In this document: positions 8,714 to 16,717 of the stretch, piece after piece
Position numbering within the stretch: position 1 is the first letter of the stretch
Layout: the number at the start of each line of letters is the position of its first letter
Assembly: GCA_019241085.1 (NCBI GenBank)
Contig: JAFAXH010000113.1
Location: 1-35,749 of the forward strand
Source: Verrucomicrobiota bacterium
GTDB lineage: Bacteria > Verrucomicrobiota > Verrucomicrobiia > Chthoniobacterales > SZAS-18
DNA: 35,749 bases
Direction of reading: 5' to 3'
Made by a program: the position numbers and the translations under genes
Notes under the pieces: generated by a model
Seen by the model: only the letters and a program-made list of their open reading frames with translations
What the model was told of the DNA's origin: nothing
Databases searched by the model: none

Positions 8714-8745
8714 CGCAGAATTTAGCGACTGTGTCGCTTAACTAA

Positions 8746-9699
8746 TTACTGCTCCGACACCGTCTGCGTCGGCGCGCCGTCGCCGCCAGGCGCGTTGCCG
8801 GCGATGCGGTTGTTGCCGAAGCTGATGATGGCGCCGCCAGCGCTGGACAGGCCGGTGTTGTTGTCGGTGATTGTGCAGTTGCTCAAGCGCACGGTGGACG
8901 TGGGGTTTTGGGATTTCGCGCCGTTGGTGCCGTTATTCGTGAGCACGCAGTTGTCGAGATTGGCCTCCGCCGCGATGCTGGCGGTAAAGACGAGCACGCC
9001 GTTGCTGGCGTTCCCCGTGGCAACGGAATCGTGCACGGTGACCTTGCCGCTGTCCTCCACGCGCAAGCCGAAACTGTTGCGTTCCAAGCGCACCTTTTCC
9101 AACGAAGCGTTGGAGGCAACTGGCGATCCATTGAGATTCCCCTTCACCAAAATGCCGCCCGCGGGGTTGTCACGCACCGTGCAGTTATTGACGAACAGCA
9201 AACTGCCCGCCGCCTGCGGCTCGAAGTCGATGCCGCAGACGCTGAATCCGTAAACCGTGCAGTTTTCCACGTGCAGTTCTTTGCCCGTGAGGAATCTGAT
9301 GCCGGATAAACCCAAGGGTTGCGTGTTGCCGGGTAAATCCAGGCCGTTGATGTCCAATCCGCGCAGGGTCACCACATCGTTGGGGCCGGCGTTGATCACG
9401 ATGCCGTTGCTGCCGGAAGCCAGCACCGCTGCGAGCGTGGGGGTGCCATCAATGGTGATGGATTTTGTGATCGTCACCGCGCCAAAGCCGCCGTTGTCGA
9501 TGCAGTTAATCTCGCCGCCGGCGGCGGTTTTGGAAAGCGCGCTGGCAAAGGTTTTGCACGGCGCGGTGCGACTGCACGGGTTGGCGTCGTCGCCCGTGCC
9601 GGAGACCCAGGTGCGCGTGGCCTGCGCGTGCAAGGACGAAGCAGCCGCCAGCAACAAGCCGGCGGCGAGGAGGGTGGAAGAAATGAGTTTTGTTTTCAT
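8746..9699 (-). CDS. Secreted right-handed beta-helix protein, founder-type copy (copy 1)
   Basis: A 317-residue exported protein with a signal peptide ending SSLHAQ at about residue 26. The mature start TRTWVSGTGDDANPCSRTAP is the signature of a widespread secreted beta-helix family, including the paired Cys (PCSR...PCKTF) missing from the six relatives nearby. Successive rungs rich in Asn and Cys (HVENCTVYGF, FVNNCTVRDN, LDNCVLTNN, LSNCTITDNN) indicate a parallel beta-helix of the pectate-lyase-like type. No catalytic residues are evident. It runs opposite to the tandem array and its C-terminus (GNNRIAGNAPGG...) lacks the FPGTYSAK tail of the array members, so it is the most divergent copy here. 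Role unknown; probably surface or extracellular. Confidence 0.75.
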   Translation of the reverse strand: MKTKLISSTLLAAGLLLAAASSLHAQATRTWVSGTGDDANPCSRTAPCKTFASALSKTAAGGEINCIDNGGFGAVTITKSITIDGTPTLAAVLASGSNGIVINAGPNDVVTLRGLDINGLDLPGNTQPLGLSGIRFLTGKELHVENCTVYGFSVCGIDFEPQAAGSLLFVNNCTVRDNPAGGILVKGNLNGSPVASNASLEKVRLERNSFGLRVEDSGKVTVHDSVATGNASNGVLVFTASIAAEANLDNCVLTNNGTNGAKSQNPTSTVRLSNCTITDNNTGLSSAGGAIISFGNNRIAGNAPGGDGAPTQTVSEQ

Positions 9700-9826
9700 G
9701 AGTTGAGTTTGAAACTGCGGTTTGGGAGCAGAACCAATGCATCCGTCTGCCCGGCGGCGGTTCCCGTGGAGGGAGCAACGTCGAATTTCTGCCTAAAAAA
9801 GTTAAAACTCAAAACCTCTTTTCGTC

Positions 9827-10684
9827 GTGCCCGCTTTTCCCCACGCAGCCGGCTCCGTGTTGTTTATCACGCTGGACTCTTGCCGCTACGACACTTTTGC
9901 CGCGACCGACGCGCCGCACCTCAAAGCCATCGGCCCGCTCCATCGCGCGTGGGCGCCCAGCCATTTCACCTACGGCTCGCACGCGGCGATGTTCGTCGGC
10001 TTCACCCCCGGCGTCGCCGACGGCGCGCCGATCCCGTATGCCAATCCGAAGTTCGCGCGCCTTTTCAAAATGCGGGCGCTCGGTCATCCCGGCCACGCGC
10101 GCCCATTTTTTGAACTCGAAGGCCGCAACATCATCGACGGCTTTCGCCGCCGCGGGCTGCTCACTCTCGGCACCGGCGCGGTCGGCTGGTTCGATCCCGC
10201 ACTGCCCGCCAGCGCGCCGCTCGTCGCCGACTTCGACCGCTTTTATTATCAAGGCAAAACCCACGCCTGTTTGCGGCCGCAACTCGCGTGGGTCTGGCCA
10301 CAGCTCGCCGCCGCCGACCGGCCGGTGTTCCTTTTCCTGAACATCGGCGAAACGCACGTCCCGTATTATCACGACGGCGCGCCGTGGGACCCGGCGCACA
10401 ATCCCTGCGTGCCCTTTGCCGGCGCGACGAACGACGCCGCGCTCTGCCGCGAGCGCCAGGCCGCCTGCTTGCGTTTCATCGACGCCGAACTCGCCCCGCT
10501 GCTCGACGCCTTCCGCGACGCTGCCGCCACCATCGTGCTCTGCGGCGACCACGGCGACGCCTGGGGCGAGGATGGGCTGTGGGAACACGGCATCGCGCAC
10601 GAAAAAGTCTTCGAAATCCCGCTGCTCCTGCGCCTGCCCAGCCCCGCTCATCGAGGCGGCTTGCCTGGCGACGCGCCGAATTAG
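9827..10684 (+). CDS. Alkaline-phosphatase-superfamily hydrolase (sulfatase-like fold, no sulfatase cysteine)
   Basis: A 285-residue protein with the core of the alkaline phosphatase/sulfatase superfamily. VLFITLDSCRYDTF carries the first metal-binding Asp17, and CGDHGDAWGEDGLWEHG carries the later Asp/His metal ligands. The segment SHFTYGSHAAMFVG aligns with the C-x-P-S-R region of sulfatases, but Thr48 replaces the Cys that would become formylglycine. It is therefore more likely a phospho- or phosphonohydrolase or phosphotransferase than a sulfatase. It is short because the usual C-terminal subdomain is missing after LLLRLPSP. The start is a GTG. No signal peptide. It ends 40 bases before the first tandem beta-helix gene and could be cotranscribed with it. 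Confidence 0.65.
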   Translation: MPAFPHAAGSVLFITLDSCRYDTFAATDAPHLKAIGPLHRAWAPSHFTYGSHAAMFVGFTPGVADGAPIPYANPKFARLFKMRALGHPGHARPFFELEGRNIIDGFRRRGLLTLGTGAVGWFDPALPASAPLVADFDRFYYQGKTHACLRPQLAWVWPQLAAADRPVFLFLNIGETHVPYYHDGAPWDPAHNPCVPFAGATNDAALCRERQAACLRFIDAELAPLLDAFRDAAATIVLCGDHGDAWGEDGLWEHGIAHEKVFEIPLLLRLPSPAHRGGLPGDAPN

Positions 10685-10724
10685 ATCGACACCGGAGCCG
10701 CCGGATGGGCAAAATCGCAACGCC

Positions 10725-11594
10725 ATGCGTTTACCCCCCTGCACCCTTGTCCTTCTCGCCGCTGGCCTGTTGTTGTTCCCGGCCGGCGCGCTCCACGCGC
10801 AGTTATCCAAAATTTTTGTTGCCTCCACGGGCAACGATGCCAACGACGGCTCGCGTGGCTCGCCGAAGCGCAACTTCCAGGCCGCCCACGACGCCGTCGC
10901 CGCGGGCGGCGAGATCGTCGTGCTCGACACGGCTGGCTACTCGGCGCTTTCCATCACCAAGAGCGTCTCGGTCATCGTGCCGCCGGGCGTGAACGGCTTT
11001 GTCACCGTCAGCGGCAACAATGACGGTATCGACATCAACACGGCCAACACGACCGATGTCGTCACCTTGCGTGGGCTCATCATCGAGAGCAGCGGTGGCC
11101 CCGCCGCTGGCGGCACCGGCATCAAAGCCACCCAAGTAGGCACGCTCATCGTCGAGGACTGCACGATTCGCAGCTTCATTACAGGCGTCAATTTCAACCC
11201 GGGGAACGCCGCGCAGGCGTCGGTTTACAACACGGCGGTGCGCGGCTGCGCCGACGGCTTGGTCTTTCAAACGTCCAAGGGCGTCAACGTCACGGCCACC
11301 ACCACCGGCTGCCGCATCGAACAATCCACCGACGATGGCGGCGTAGTGGTAGCCACTGGCTCCCCGGCTGCCCAGGTAAGCGCGACGCTGGATAACTGCA
11401 CGGTGCGCAACAATTATATTGCATTTTTCGTCGAGGGCGCAAACGCCGTGCTGCGCGCGAGCAACTGCACAATCACCGGCAACAACAACAGCGCGAGATT
11501 AATCTCCGGCGGCCAGGTGCTCAGCCGCGGCAACAACACCTTGGAAAACAACACCAACGGCAACACCTTCCCGGCCACCTACAGCGCCAAGTAG
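10725..11594 (+). CDS. Secreted beta-helix protein, tandem array copy 2
   Basis: A 289-residue exported protein. The signal peptide ends in GALHAQ (about 26). Residues 28-95 form the block conserved throughout the array (KIFVAS-GNDANDGSRGSPKR, then IVVLDTAGY and VPPGVNGF). A variable centre of Asn/Cys-containing rungs follows (VEDCTIRSF, LDNCTVRNN, SNCTITGNN). The C-tail 262-289 (GGQVLSRGNNTLE ending FPATYSAK) is again conserved. It opens the five-gene rightward array, 40 bases after the hydrolase gene. The pre-start motif found before copies 3, 6 and 7 is absent here, consistent with read-through from the hydrolase gene. No catalytic site is seen; an adhesin, matrix or glycan-binding role is inferred only from the fold. 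Confidence 0.75.
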   Translation: MRLPPCTLVLLAAGLLLFPAGALHAQLSKIFVASTGNDANDGSRGSPKRNFQAAHDAVAAGGEIVVLDTAGYSALSITKSVSVIVPPGVNGFVTVSGNNDGIDINTANTTDVVTLRGLIIESSGGPAAGGTGIKATQVGTLIVEDCTIRSFITGVNFNPGNAAQASVYNTAVRGCADGLVFQTSKGVNVTATTTGCRIEQSTDDGGVVVATGSPAAQVSATLDNCTVRNNYIAFFVEGANAVLRASNCTITGNNNSARLISGGQVLSRGNNTLENNTNGNTFPATYSAK

Positions 11595-11647
11595 GCTGCT
11601 GCTGCCGTCGCCGCCGCCGGCAAAACGCCCGTTGCGGAATCGCGGCG

Positions 11648-11654
11648 CGATACT
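11648..11654 (+). promoter_or_regulatory. Conserved pre-start motif CGATACT, candidate -10 of a leaderless promoter (copy 3)
   Basis: CGATACT-N5-CATGAAA precedes the start of copy 3 and, with identical spacing, those of copies 6 and 7. If GATACT is the -10 hexamer, exactly six bases separate it from the A of the ATG, so transcription would begin at the start codon. No clear -35 and no separate ribosome-binding site are seen. Confidence 0.35.
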
Positions 11655-11660
11655 TGGGGC

Positions 11661-12530
11661 ATGAAACTGCCCGCCCGTTCTTTTGCCCTGTCCGTTCTTC
11701 TCGTCGCCGCCTTGTGCCTGCTCTTGCCCGCCGCGCCGCTGCACGCGCAAGCCACAAAAATCTTCGTCGCCAGCTACGGCGACGACGCCAATGATGGCAG
11801 CCGCGGCAGTCCCATGCGGAACTTCCAAGCCGCGCATAACGCCGTCGGCGCGGGCGGGCAGATCGTTGTCCTCGACACCGCTGGTTACGGCCAACTGAAC
11901 ATCGGCAAAAGCGTCAGCATCACCGTGCCGCCGGGCGTCAACGGCTTTGTCACCGCCACCGGTAACAGCAACGGCCTCGCTATTGCCGCCGCGAGCGCCA
12001 GCGTCGCCTTGCGCGGCCTTATCATCGAGGGCGGGAGCAACGGTAACCCCGGCTCCGGCGGCACCGGCATCAGCGTAACCACCGTGGGCAATCTGACCGT
12101 CGAAGATTGCACGGTGCGCAATTTCAACGCGGGCATCCTCGTTTCCACCACTCAACCCGCCAAGTGTTACCTGCATGACTGCACCGTGCGCGGCTGCTTC
12201 AACGGCTTGAGCGTGGTCAGCAACGCCGGTGGCGTCGCCGCCGTCGCCACCGGCTGCCGGGTAGAGCAAAATCTCAACGTCGGCGCCTCCGCTCAAGGTC
12301 TCGCCAGCGCGGACCTGACTCTGGTCGATTGTGTCATTTCGGGGAACGCCACCGGCATCGCGAGTCAATTTGCCGCCGCCTTGGTGCGCGTGGACAACTG
12401 CTGTATCACGAGCAACAACACAAATGGAGTGACTTCCAGTTCCGGCGGTCAGATTGTCTCGCGTGGCAACAACACGCTGGAGAGCAACGGCGGCAACAAC
12501 GCCTTCCCCGGCACCTACAGCGCGAAGTAG
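11661..12530 (+). CDS. Secreted beta-helix protein, tandem array copy 3
   Basis: A 289-residue exported protein with a signal peptide ending PLHAQ at about 30, followed directly by ATKIFVASYGDDANDGSRGS. The array's N-block is intact up to VPPGVNGFVTATG. The centre is distinctive (VEDCTVRNFNAG, YLHDCTVRGCF, LVDCVISGN, VDNCCITSNN). The tail reads GGQIVSRGNNTLESNG and ends FPGTYSAK. Only 66 bases separate it from the previous stop, and these carry the pre-start motif, so it may be transcribed both from copy 2 and on its own. Within the array it appears close to copies 5 and 6 in block and tail. Confidence 0.75.
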   Translation: MKLPARSFALSVLLVAALCLLLPAAPLHAQATKIFVASYGDDANDGSRGSPMRNFQAAHNAVGAGGQIVVLDTAGYGQLNIGKSVSITVPPGVNGFVTATGNSNGLAIAAASASVALRGLIIEGGSNGNPGSGGTGISVTTVGNLTVEDCTVRNFNAGILVSTTQPAKCYLHDCTVRGCFNGLSVVSNAGGVAAVATGCRVEQNLNVGASAQGLASADLTLVDCVISGNATGIASQFAAALVRVDNCCITSNNTNGVTSSSGGQIVSRGNNTLESNGGNNAFPGTYSAK

Positions 12531-12621
12531 GGCGGCCGGCGACTGAGAGGACAGGCAATAGGCGCCGCGCCTGTGGGAGCACACCCCGTCAACGCGGCGG
12601 GCAGGCGCGATGCATGATTAT

Positions 12622-13479
12622 ATGAAAGCATTTCCTTGGTCTGCCTGTTTCTCTCTCCTCCTGCTGCTCGCCGCCGCGCCTGCGACGGCGCTCCACGCCC
12701 AAGCCACGAAAATCTTCGTCGCTTCCTTTGGCAACGACGGCAACGACGGCTCGCGTGGCTCACCGAAAAGAAACTTCCAAGCCGCGCATGACGCCGTCGC
12801 CGCCGGCGGCCAGATCGTCGTGCTCGATACCGCCGGCTTTGGAGCCCTGAACATTACGAAGAGCATGAGCGTCACCGTGCCGCCCGGAGTCAACGGCTTT
12901 GTCAGCGTGACTGGAATCAACAACGCCGTCACCATCAACGCGTCGGCCTCGGCCACGGTGAGTCTGCGCGGCTTGATCCTCGAAGGCGGGGGCGGCAGCG
13001 GCACGAGCAGCCACGGCATCCTGGGGAGCAACGTCGGCCATCTCGTGGTCGAAGACTGCGTGGTGCGTAACTTCGACTACGGCATCGATCTCGACCAGTC
13101 GACCGACGGATTTCTCCAGGTGCACCGCGGCAGCGTGCGCGGTTGCACGGTCGCCGTGCTTTTGCAGGTGGAAAACCAGGCCAATCTGCGCGGCATCGTG
13201 ACGGATTGCCTAATTGAAAATAATTACGAGGGCCTGGGCGTCGCCTCCGGGGTGGGTGCGAGCGCCACGCTGACGGCCTCGCGTTGCGTGCTTTCCGGCA
13301 ACAATGTGGCGCTGTCTCCCTTTGGCAGCAGCGCCATCGTGTATGCCGACGATTGCCGCGCGCAGGGCAACACCAAGGTGCTCAATATTTCCGACGGACT
13401 GGCCTACACTCTGAACAACAATAGCTTCACGGCCAACGGGGGCAGCGATAATTTCACCGGCTCGGTGCCGGCGCACTGA
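12622..13479 (+). CDS. Secreted beta-helix protein, tandem array copy 4, with atypical C-terminus
   Basis: A 285-residue exported protein. An in-frame ATG lies at 12610, but the ATG at 12622 (MKAFPW) aligns with the MK start of the other copies. The signal peptide ends ATALHAQ. The N-block is conserved (KIFVASFGNDGNDGSRGSPK to VPPGVNGFVSVTG). Rungs include VEDCVVRNFDYG, VTDCLIENN and ASRCVLSGNN. The end is different: after DDCRAQGN it reads AYTLNNNSFTANGGSDNFTG and stops at VPAH, with no SRGNNTLE or GTYSAK. A piece matching the missing tail lies about 75 bases after the stop, suggesting its 3' end was exchanged or lost. Confidence 0.75.
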   Translation: MKAFPWSACFSLLLLLAAAPATALHAQATKIFVASFGNDGNDGSRGSPKRNFQAAHDAVAAGGQIVVLDTAGFGALNITKSMSVTVPPGVNGFVSVTGINNAVTINASASATVSLRGLILEGGGGSGTSSHGILGSNVGHLVVEDCVVRNFDYGIDLDQSTDGFLQVHRGSVRGCTVAVLLQVENQANLRGIVTDCLIENNYEGLGVASGVGASATLTASRCVLSGNNVALSPFGSSAIVYADDCRAQGNTKVLNISDGLAYTLNNNSFTANGGSDNFTGSVPAH

Positions 13480-13553
13480 GCGGCCAAAAGACGGCGGCTG
13501 AGCCTCACGCCAAAACGGCCTCCGCATCTCCCGAGTTCACCGCTGGCGTGCGG

Positions 13554-13582
13554 CTCAGCCGCGGTAAAAACGCGCTGGAGAG
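13554..13582 (+). pseudogene. Orphaned fragment of a beta-helix 3' end
   Basis: The sequence starting CTCAGCCGCGGTAAAAACGC and ending GCTGGAGA reads LSRGKNALE. It matches the tail of the next gene (CTCAGCCGCGGTAACAACAA then GCTGGAGA at 14456-14482) with a 14-base exact run and the same spacing. It has no start or stop of its own and lies between copies 4 and 5. It looks like the remains of the tail that copy 4 lacks. Confidence 0.5.
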
Positions 13583-13644
13583 AAGCCTTGCTTGGTCGCT
13601 TCCAAACTCGACAACAGCCGGCTTTCTTGGAACAAGGCCGGGCA

Positions 13645-14529
13645 ATGGAAATCTGTGCTCGTATTCTCACCCCGTTCCTCTCTCTGCTTCTGCTCGCCCT
13701 CGGCCCGGTCGCCGCGCTGCGCGCCCAAGCCGCAAAAATCTTTGTGGCCTCCTACGGCAACGACGCCAATGATGGCTCGCGCGGCACGCCCGAACGCAAC
13801 TTCCAGGCGGCGCACGACGCCGTCGCTGCCGGCGGGCAGATCGTCGTGCTCGACACCGCGGGCTATGGGGCGCTGAGCATTAATAAGAGCATCAGCGTCA
13901 CGGTGCCGCCGGGCGTCAACGGCTTTATATCGGTGAGCGGTAATAGCGCCAGCGGCATTGTCATCAACGCCGCCGGCACGGACAGCGTCACTTTGCGCGG
14001 GCTCATCATTGAGGGCGGCGGCAACGGCATTGGCGACACCGGCTCAGGAATTTTGGCCAACAGCATCGGCAACCTGGCCATCGAGGACTGCACGGTGCGC
14101 AACTTCAGCGAAGGCATCTACCTGCTTTCCACGGCATCAGCCAAGATTTACGTGCGTCACAGCACCCTGCGTGGCTGCGGCTATGGGCTTGACGTGGAAA
14201 ACGGCTCGGGCAGCGCGGCCAGCGCGACCGCCATTGCCAGTGAGTGTGTGATCGACCAGTGCACCATCGATGGCGTCGTGGCCCTCCCTTCCAGTGCTGG
14301 CAGCGTGGACCTCACCCTGGCCGACTGCATTATTTCGGGCAACAAAAACGGACTGCGCACGGCCGGCTCCCTCTCAACCGCCTCCGTCATCCGGGTGGAC
14401 AACTGCCGCATTACCGGCAACGCCAGCGGGGTGGTCGTCCAGGGAGGCCAAATTCTCAGCCGCGGTAACAACAAGCTGGAGAAGAACGCCAACAACAACG
14501 CCTTCCCCGCCACCTACAGCGCGAAGTAA
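13645..14529 (+). CDS. Secreted beta-helix protein, tandem array copy 5
   Basis: A 294-residue exported protein. The frame is open to a codon at 13588, but the ATG at 13645 gives a standard signal peptide (ILTPFLSLLLLALGPVAALRAQ). The N-block is intact (KIFVASYGNDANDGSRGTPE, VPPGVNGFISVSG). The centre has rungs IEDCTVRNFSEG, VRHSTLRGCGYG, ASECVIDQCTIDG, LADCIISGNKNG and VDNCRITGNASG. The tail is GGQILSRGNNKLEKN ending FPATYSAK. Its first 57 upstream bases overlap the zone holding the orphaned tail fragment, and no pre-start motif is present here, so its promoter is unclear. Confidence 0.75.
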   Translation: MEICARILTPFLSLLLLALGPVAALRAQAAKIFVASYGNDANDGSRGTPERNFQAAHDAVAAGGQIVVLDTAGYGALSINKSISVTVPPGVNGFISVSGNSASGIVINAAGTDSVTLRGLIIEGGGNGIGDTGSGILANSIGNLAIEDCTVRNFSEGIYLLSTASAKIYVRHSTLRGCGYGLDVENGSGSAASATAIASECVIDQCTIDGVVALPSSAGSVDLTLADCIISGNKNGLRTAGSLSTASVIRVDNCRITGNASGVVVQGGQILSRGNNKLEKNANNNAFPATYSAK

Positions 14530-14658
14530 GACTGCTGGAGAGAACGAAGACGACGCACCGACGCCAATCGGCGGCGCGCCAAACAGCAGGGTGGGCGAGG
14601 GCGGCGGTGCGCGCTGCCGCCGCCGTGGCAGTCAACCGTCCGTGGGCGGGAGGCAGCA

Positions 14659-14665
14659 CGATACT
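14659..14665 (+). promoter_or_regulatory. Conserved pre-start motif CGATACT, candidate -10 of a leaderless promoter (copy 6)
   Basis: CGATACT-TTAGG-CATGAAA, with the same spacing as at copies 3 and 7. Slightly upstream (about 14635-14645) is the string CAACCGTCCGTG, which also occurs in the inverted repeat near 8685. Confidence 0.35.
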
Positions 14666-14671
14666 TTAGGC

Positions 14672-15553
14672 ATGAAAACGCTCGCCCGTTCTGTTCTCCT
14701 GCTCGCCCTTCTCGTCACCGGTCTGCTGCCTGCCACGCGCCTTCACGCCCAAGCCTCCAAAATTTTCGTCGCCTCTTACGGTAACGACGCCAATGATGGC
14801 TCGCGCGGCAGCCCGAAACGCGACTTCCAGCCCGCCCACGATGCCGTGGCCCTTGGCGGCCAGATCGTCGTGCTCGACACCGCCGGCTACGGGGCGTTGA
14901 ACATTGCCAAGAGCGTGACCATCACCGTGCCGCCGGGCGTCAACGGCTTTGTCACGGTGGCCAACTCCGCCACGGCCATCACCATCAATACGACGACCAC
15001 TGGCGACGTGGTCACTTTGCGCGGACTCATCATCGAGGACGTCACCTCCGATGGCCTCCCCTTTGGCGGCAGCTACGGCGTTAACGTGCTCAAGGCGGGC
15101 ATTGTCAACGTGGAAAACTGCACGGTGCGCAACTTTGCCTACGGCATCAACCTGGCCACCGCCAACGCGGCGACTCTCAACGTCTTTGGCTGCGACCTGC
15201 TCGGCAACGGCTACGGCGTCGCGGTGCAAGCCACGACGGCCGTGACCCTGGCAGCCGTGGTCGCCGACTGCCGTTTCGTGGCCAACGATCCGGCAGTTTA
15301 CACCAATACCACCAACGCCAGCGGCAACGCGGACGTGACCGTGAACAACTCCGTCTTTTCCCGCAATGGCGACGGACTCTACGCCAACGGGGCAACGACC
15401 ATCCGGGTGAGCAACAGCAGCATCACCGGCGGCACCGGCGGCGGGGTCCACCAGGGCGACGTGCAGAAGTCGCTCATTCTCTCGCGCGGCAACAATACCT
15501 TGGAAAAGAACGCCAGCGCCAACACCTTCCCCGGCACCTACAGCGCGAAGTAG
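14672..15553 (+). CDS. Secreted beta-helix protein, tandem array copy 6
   Basis: A 293-residue exported protein, the last of the rightward array. The signal peptide ends TRLHAQ at about 26. The N-block reads KIFVASYGNDANDGSRGSPK, then DFQPAHDAVALGGQ in place of NFQAAHDAVAAGG, and VPPGVNGFVTVAN. Central rungs are VENCTVRNFAYG, VFGCDLLGNGYG, VADCRFVAND, VNNSVFSRNGDG and VSNSSITGG. The tail is LILSRGNNTLEKN ending FPGTYSAK. The gap before it is 142 bases, longer than between the other copies. It converges with the WG-repeat gene that follows, 36 bases from stop to stop. Confidence 0.75.
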   Translation: MKTLARSVLLLALLVTGLLPATRLHAQASKIFVASYGNDANDGSRGSPKRDFQPAHDAVALGGQIVVLDTAGYGALNIAKSVTITVPPGVNGFVTVANSATAITINTTTTGDVVTLRGLIIEDVTSDGLPFGGSYGVNVLKAGIVNVENCTVRNFAYGINLATANAATLNVFGCDLLGNGYGVAVQATTAVTLAAVVADCRFVANDPAVYTNTTNASGNADVTVNNSVFSRNGDGLYANGATTIRVSNSSITGGTGGGVHQGDVQKSLILSRGNNTLEKNASANTFPGTYSAK

Positions 15554-15589
15554 CGCGCGCCACGCTTGCGAAAAGGCATCGGGGGAGTC

Positions 15590-16717
15590 TTACTGAAAGC
15601 CGTCGCCCGGCGCGTCGAAGCAGATCGGGCCGATGGGCCGGCCGGTGGTGTCGATGAAGCCCCAGACCGGCGGGCCATTCACGCCGCGGGCGACGAGCGC
15701 GCGGCCGTGGATGAAGCGGGTGACGCCGGGATAATCGGCGAGGATGGCCCAGCGGCCGGACGGGTCGATAAAGCCCCAGCCTTCGTCGTGGATCGTTGGC
15801 GCGCGGTCGTCGGAGAAATCGCCGACGTTAAGCAGCGCGGGCGGGATGACCTCCGTGCCGGCGGTGTTCACAAAACCCCAGCGTTCCTCGGCTCCCCGCA
15901 CCGCGGCGAGGCCGTCGTGGAAATCGCGCGCGTCGGTGTAGCGCAACGGGATCGCCACGCGCCCGCTCGCGTCGACGAAGCCCCACTTGCCACCGTAGAA
16001 TTTGCCCTCGTCGCCCTGCCAGCCGCCGACGTTGACGGCGGCAAGTCCTTCAGAAAAGGAGCGCGCGCCGCTAAAGAATATGCCGCCCGCAGCGGCGTCG
16101 CCGTTGCGATCCGCAAACCACCATTTGCCGCCGCGGCAGACGTTGGCCAGGCCGTCGTGATAATCGCCGGCCGCATCGAGGATCGCCGGCAGCACTTCCT
16201 TGCCCGCGGGGTCGATGTAACCCCACTTCCCGCCGCGTTGCACCCGCGCGAGGCCCTCGCTGAAATCTCCGGCCGCTTCGTAGCGGGCGGGGATCACCAG
16301 CTTGCCGGCGCTGTCGATGAAGCCCCATTTGCCGCCGCTGCGCACGGCGGCGAGTCCTTCGGAGAAAAATCGCGCGCTGCTCCAGCGCGGCTCAAGGGTA
16401 ACGTTTGCATCTTCATCGACGTAACCAAACGCGCCCTCAAAGCGCACTGGAAACCAAGTGCCACGCATCGACGGCGGTGGTGGCGTCGCGGCGGGGGGAA
16501 CGGATTGGTCTCGCGATACGGCAGGCTCCGCGCGCAACAGCCGGTCGGGACGCGCGCGCGCCGGCGACGCCGCAACTGGCGAGGCATCGGCGCGGGGCGT
16601 CTCGGTTTCTGGGGCAGCCGGAGGCGGTTGCCGCGAGCAACCCGACACGCCAGCCGCCCATTCGCACGCCATGAGCAGGCAGAGCACTGCGAACCAACGG
16701 CAGCGCACGATTTTCAT
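15590..16717 (-). CDS. WG-repeat lipoprotein A
   Basis: A 375-residue protein starting with a lipoprotein-type signal (MKIVRCRWFAVLCLLMACEW, then VSGC with a lipidation Cys near 27). A Pro/Ala/Arg-rich linker follows to about residue 85. The rest is eight WG (KWGF/YID-G) repeats of about 35 residues, each with an FSEGLA or FHDGLA helix. The fourth repeat is degenerate (KWWFADRNGD) and carries a short insertion (VNVGG-N-GGKWG). WG-repeat proteins are generally surface or periplasmic and of unknown biochemical role. It shares the eight-repeat layout and the repeat-4 insertion with the gene at 18387, so the two are paralogues flanking a beta-helix gene. Confidence 0.8.
   Translation of the reverse strand: MKIVRCRWFAVLCLLMACEWAAGVSGCSRQPPPAAPETETPRADASPVAASPARARPDRLLRAEPAVSRDQSVPPAATPPPPSMRGTWFPVRFEGAFGYVDEDANVTLEPRWSSARFFSEGLAAVRSGGKWGFIDSAGKLVIPARYEAAGDFSEGLARVQRGGKWGYIDPAGKEVLPAILDAAGDYHDGLANVCRGGKWWFADRNGDAAAGGIFFSGARSFSEGLAAVNVGGWQGDEGKFYGGKWGFVDASGRVAIPLRYTDARDFHDGLAAVRGAEERWGFVNTAGTEVIPPALLNVGDFSDDRAPTIHDEGWGFIDPSGRWAILADYPGVTRFIHGRALVARGVNGPPVWGFIDTTGRPIGPICFDAPGDGFQ

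Noticed and set aside
9827-10684. Annotation as an arylsulfatase.
   Set aside because: The C/S-x-P-S-R active-site motif is absent; only superfamily membership is supported.
10725-15553. A CRISPR array or satellite-type repeat suggested by the regular repetition.
   Set aside because: The period is that of whole genes (about 0.9-1 kb) with intact signal peptides and stops; there are no short direct repeats with spacers.
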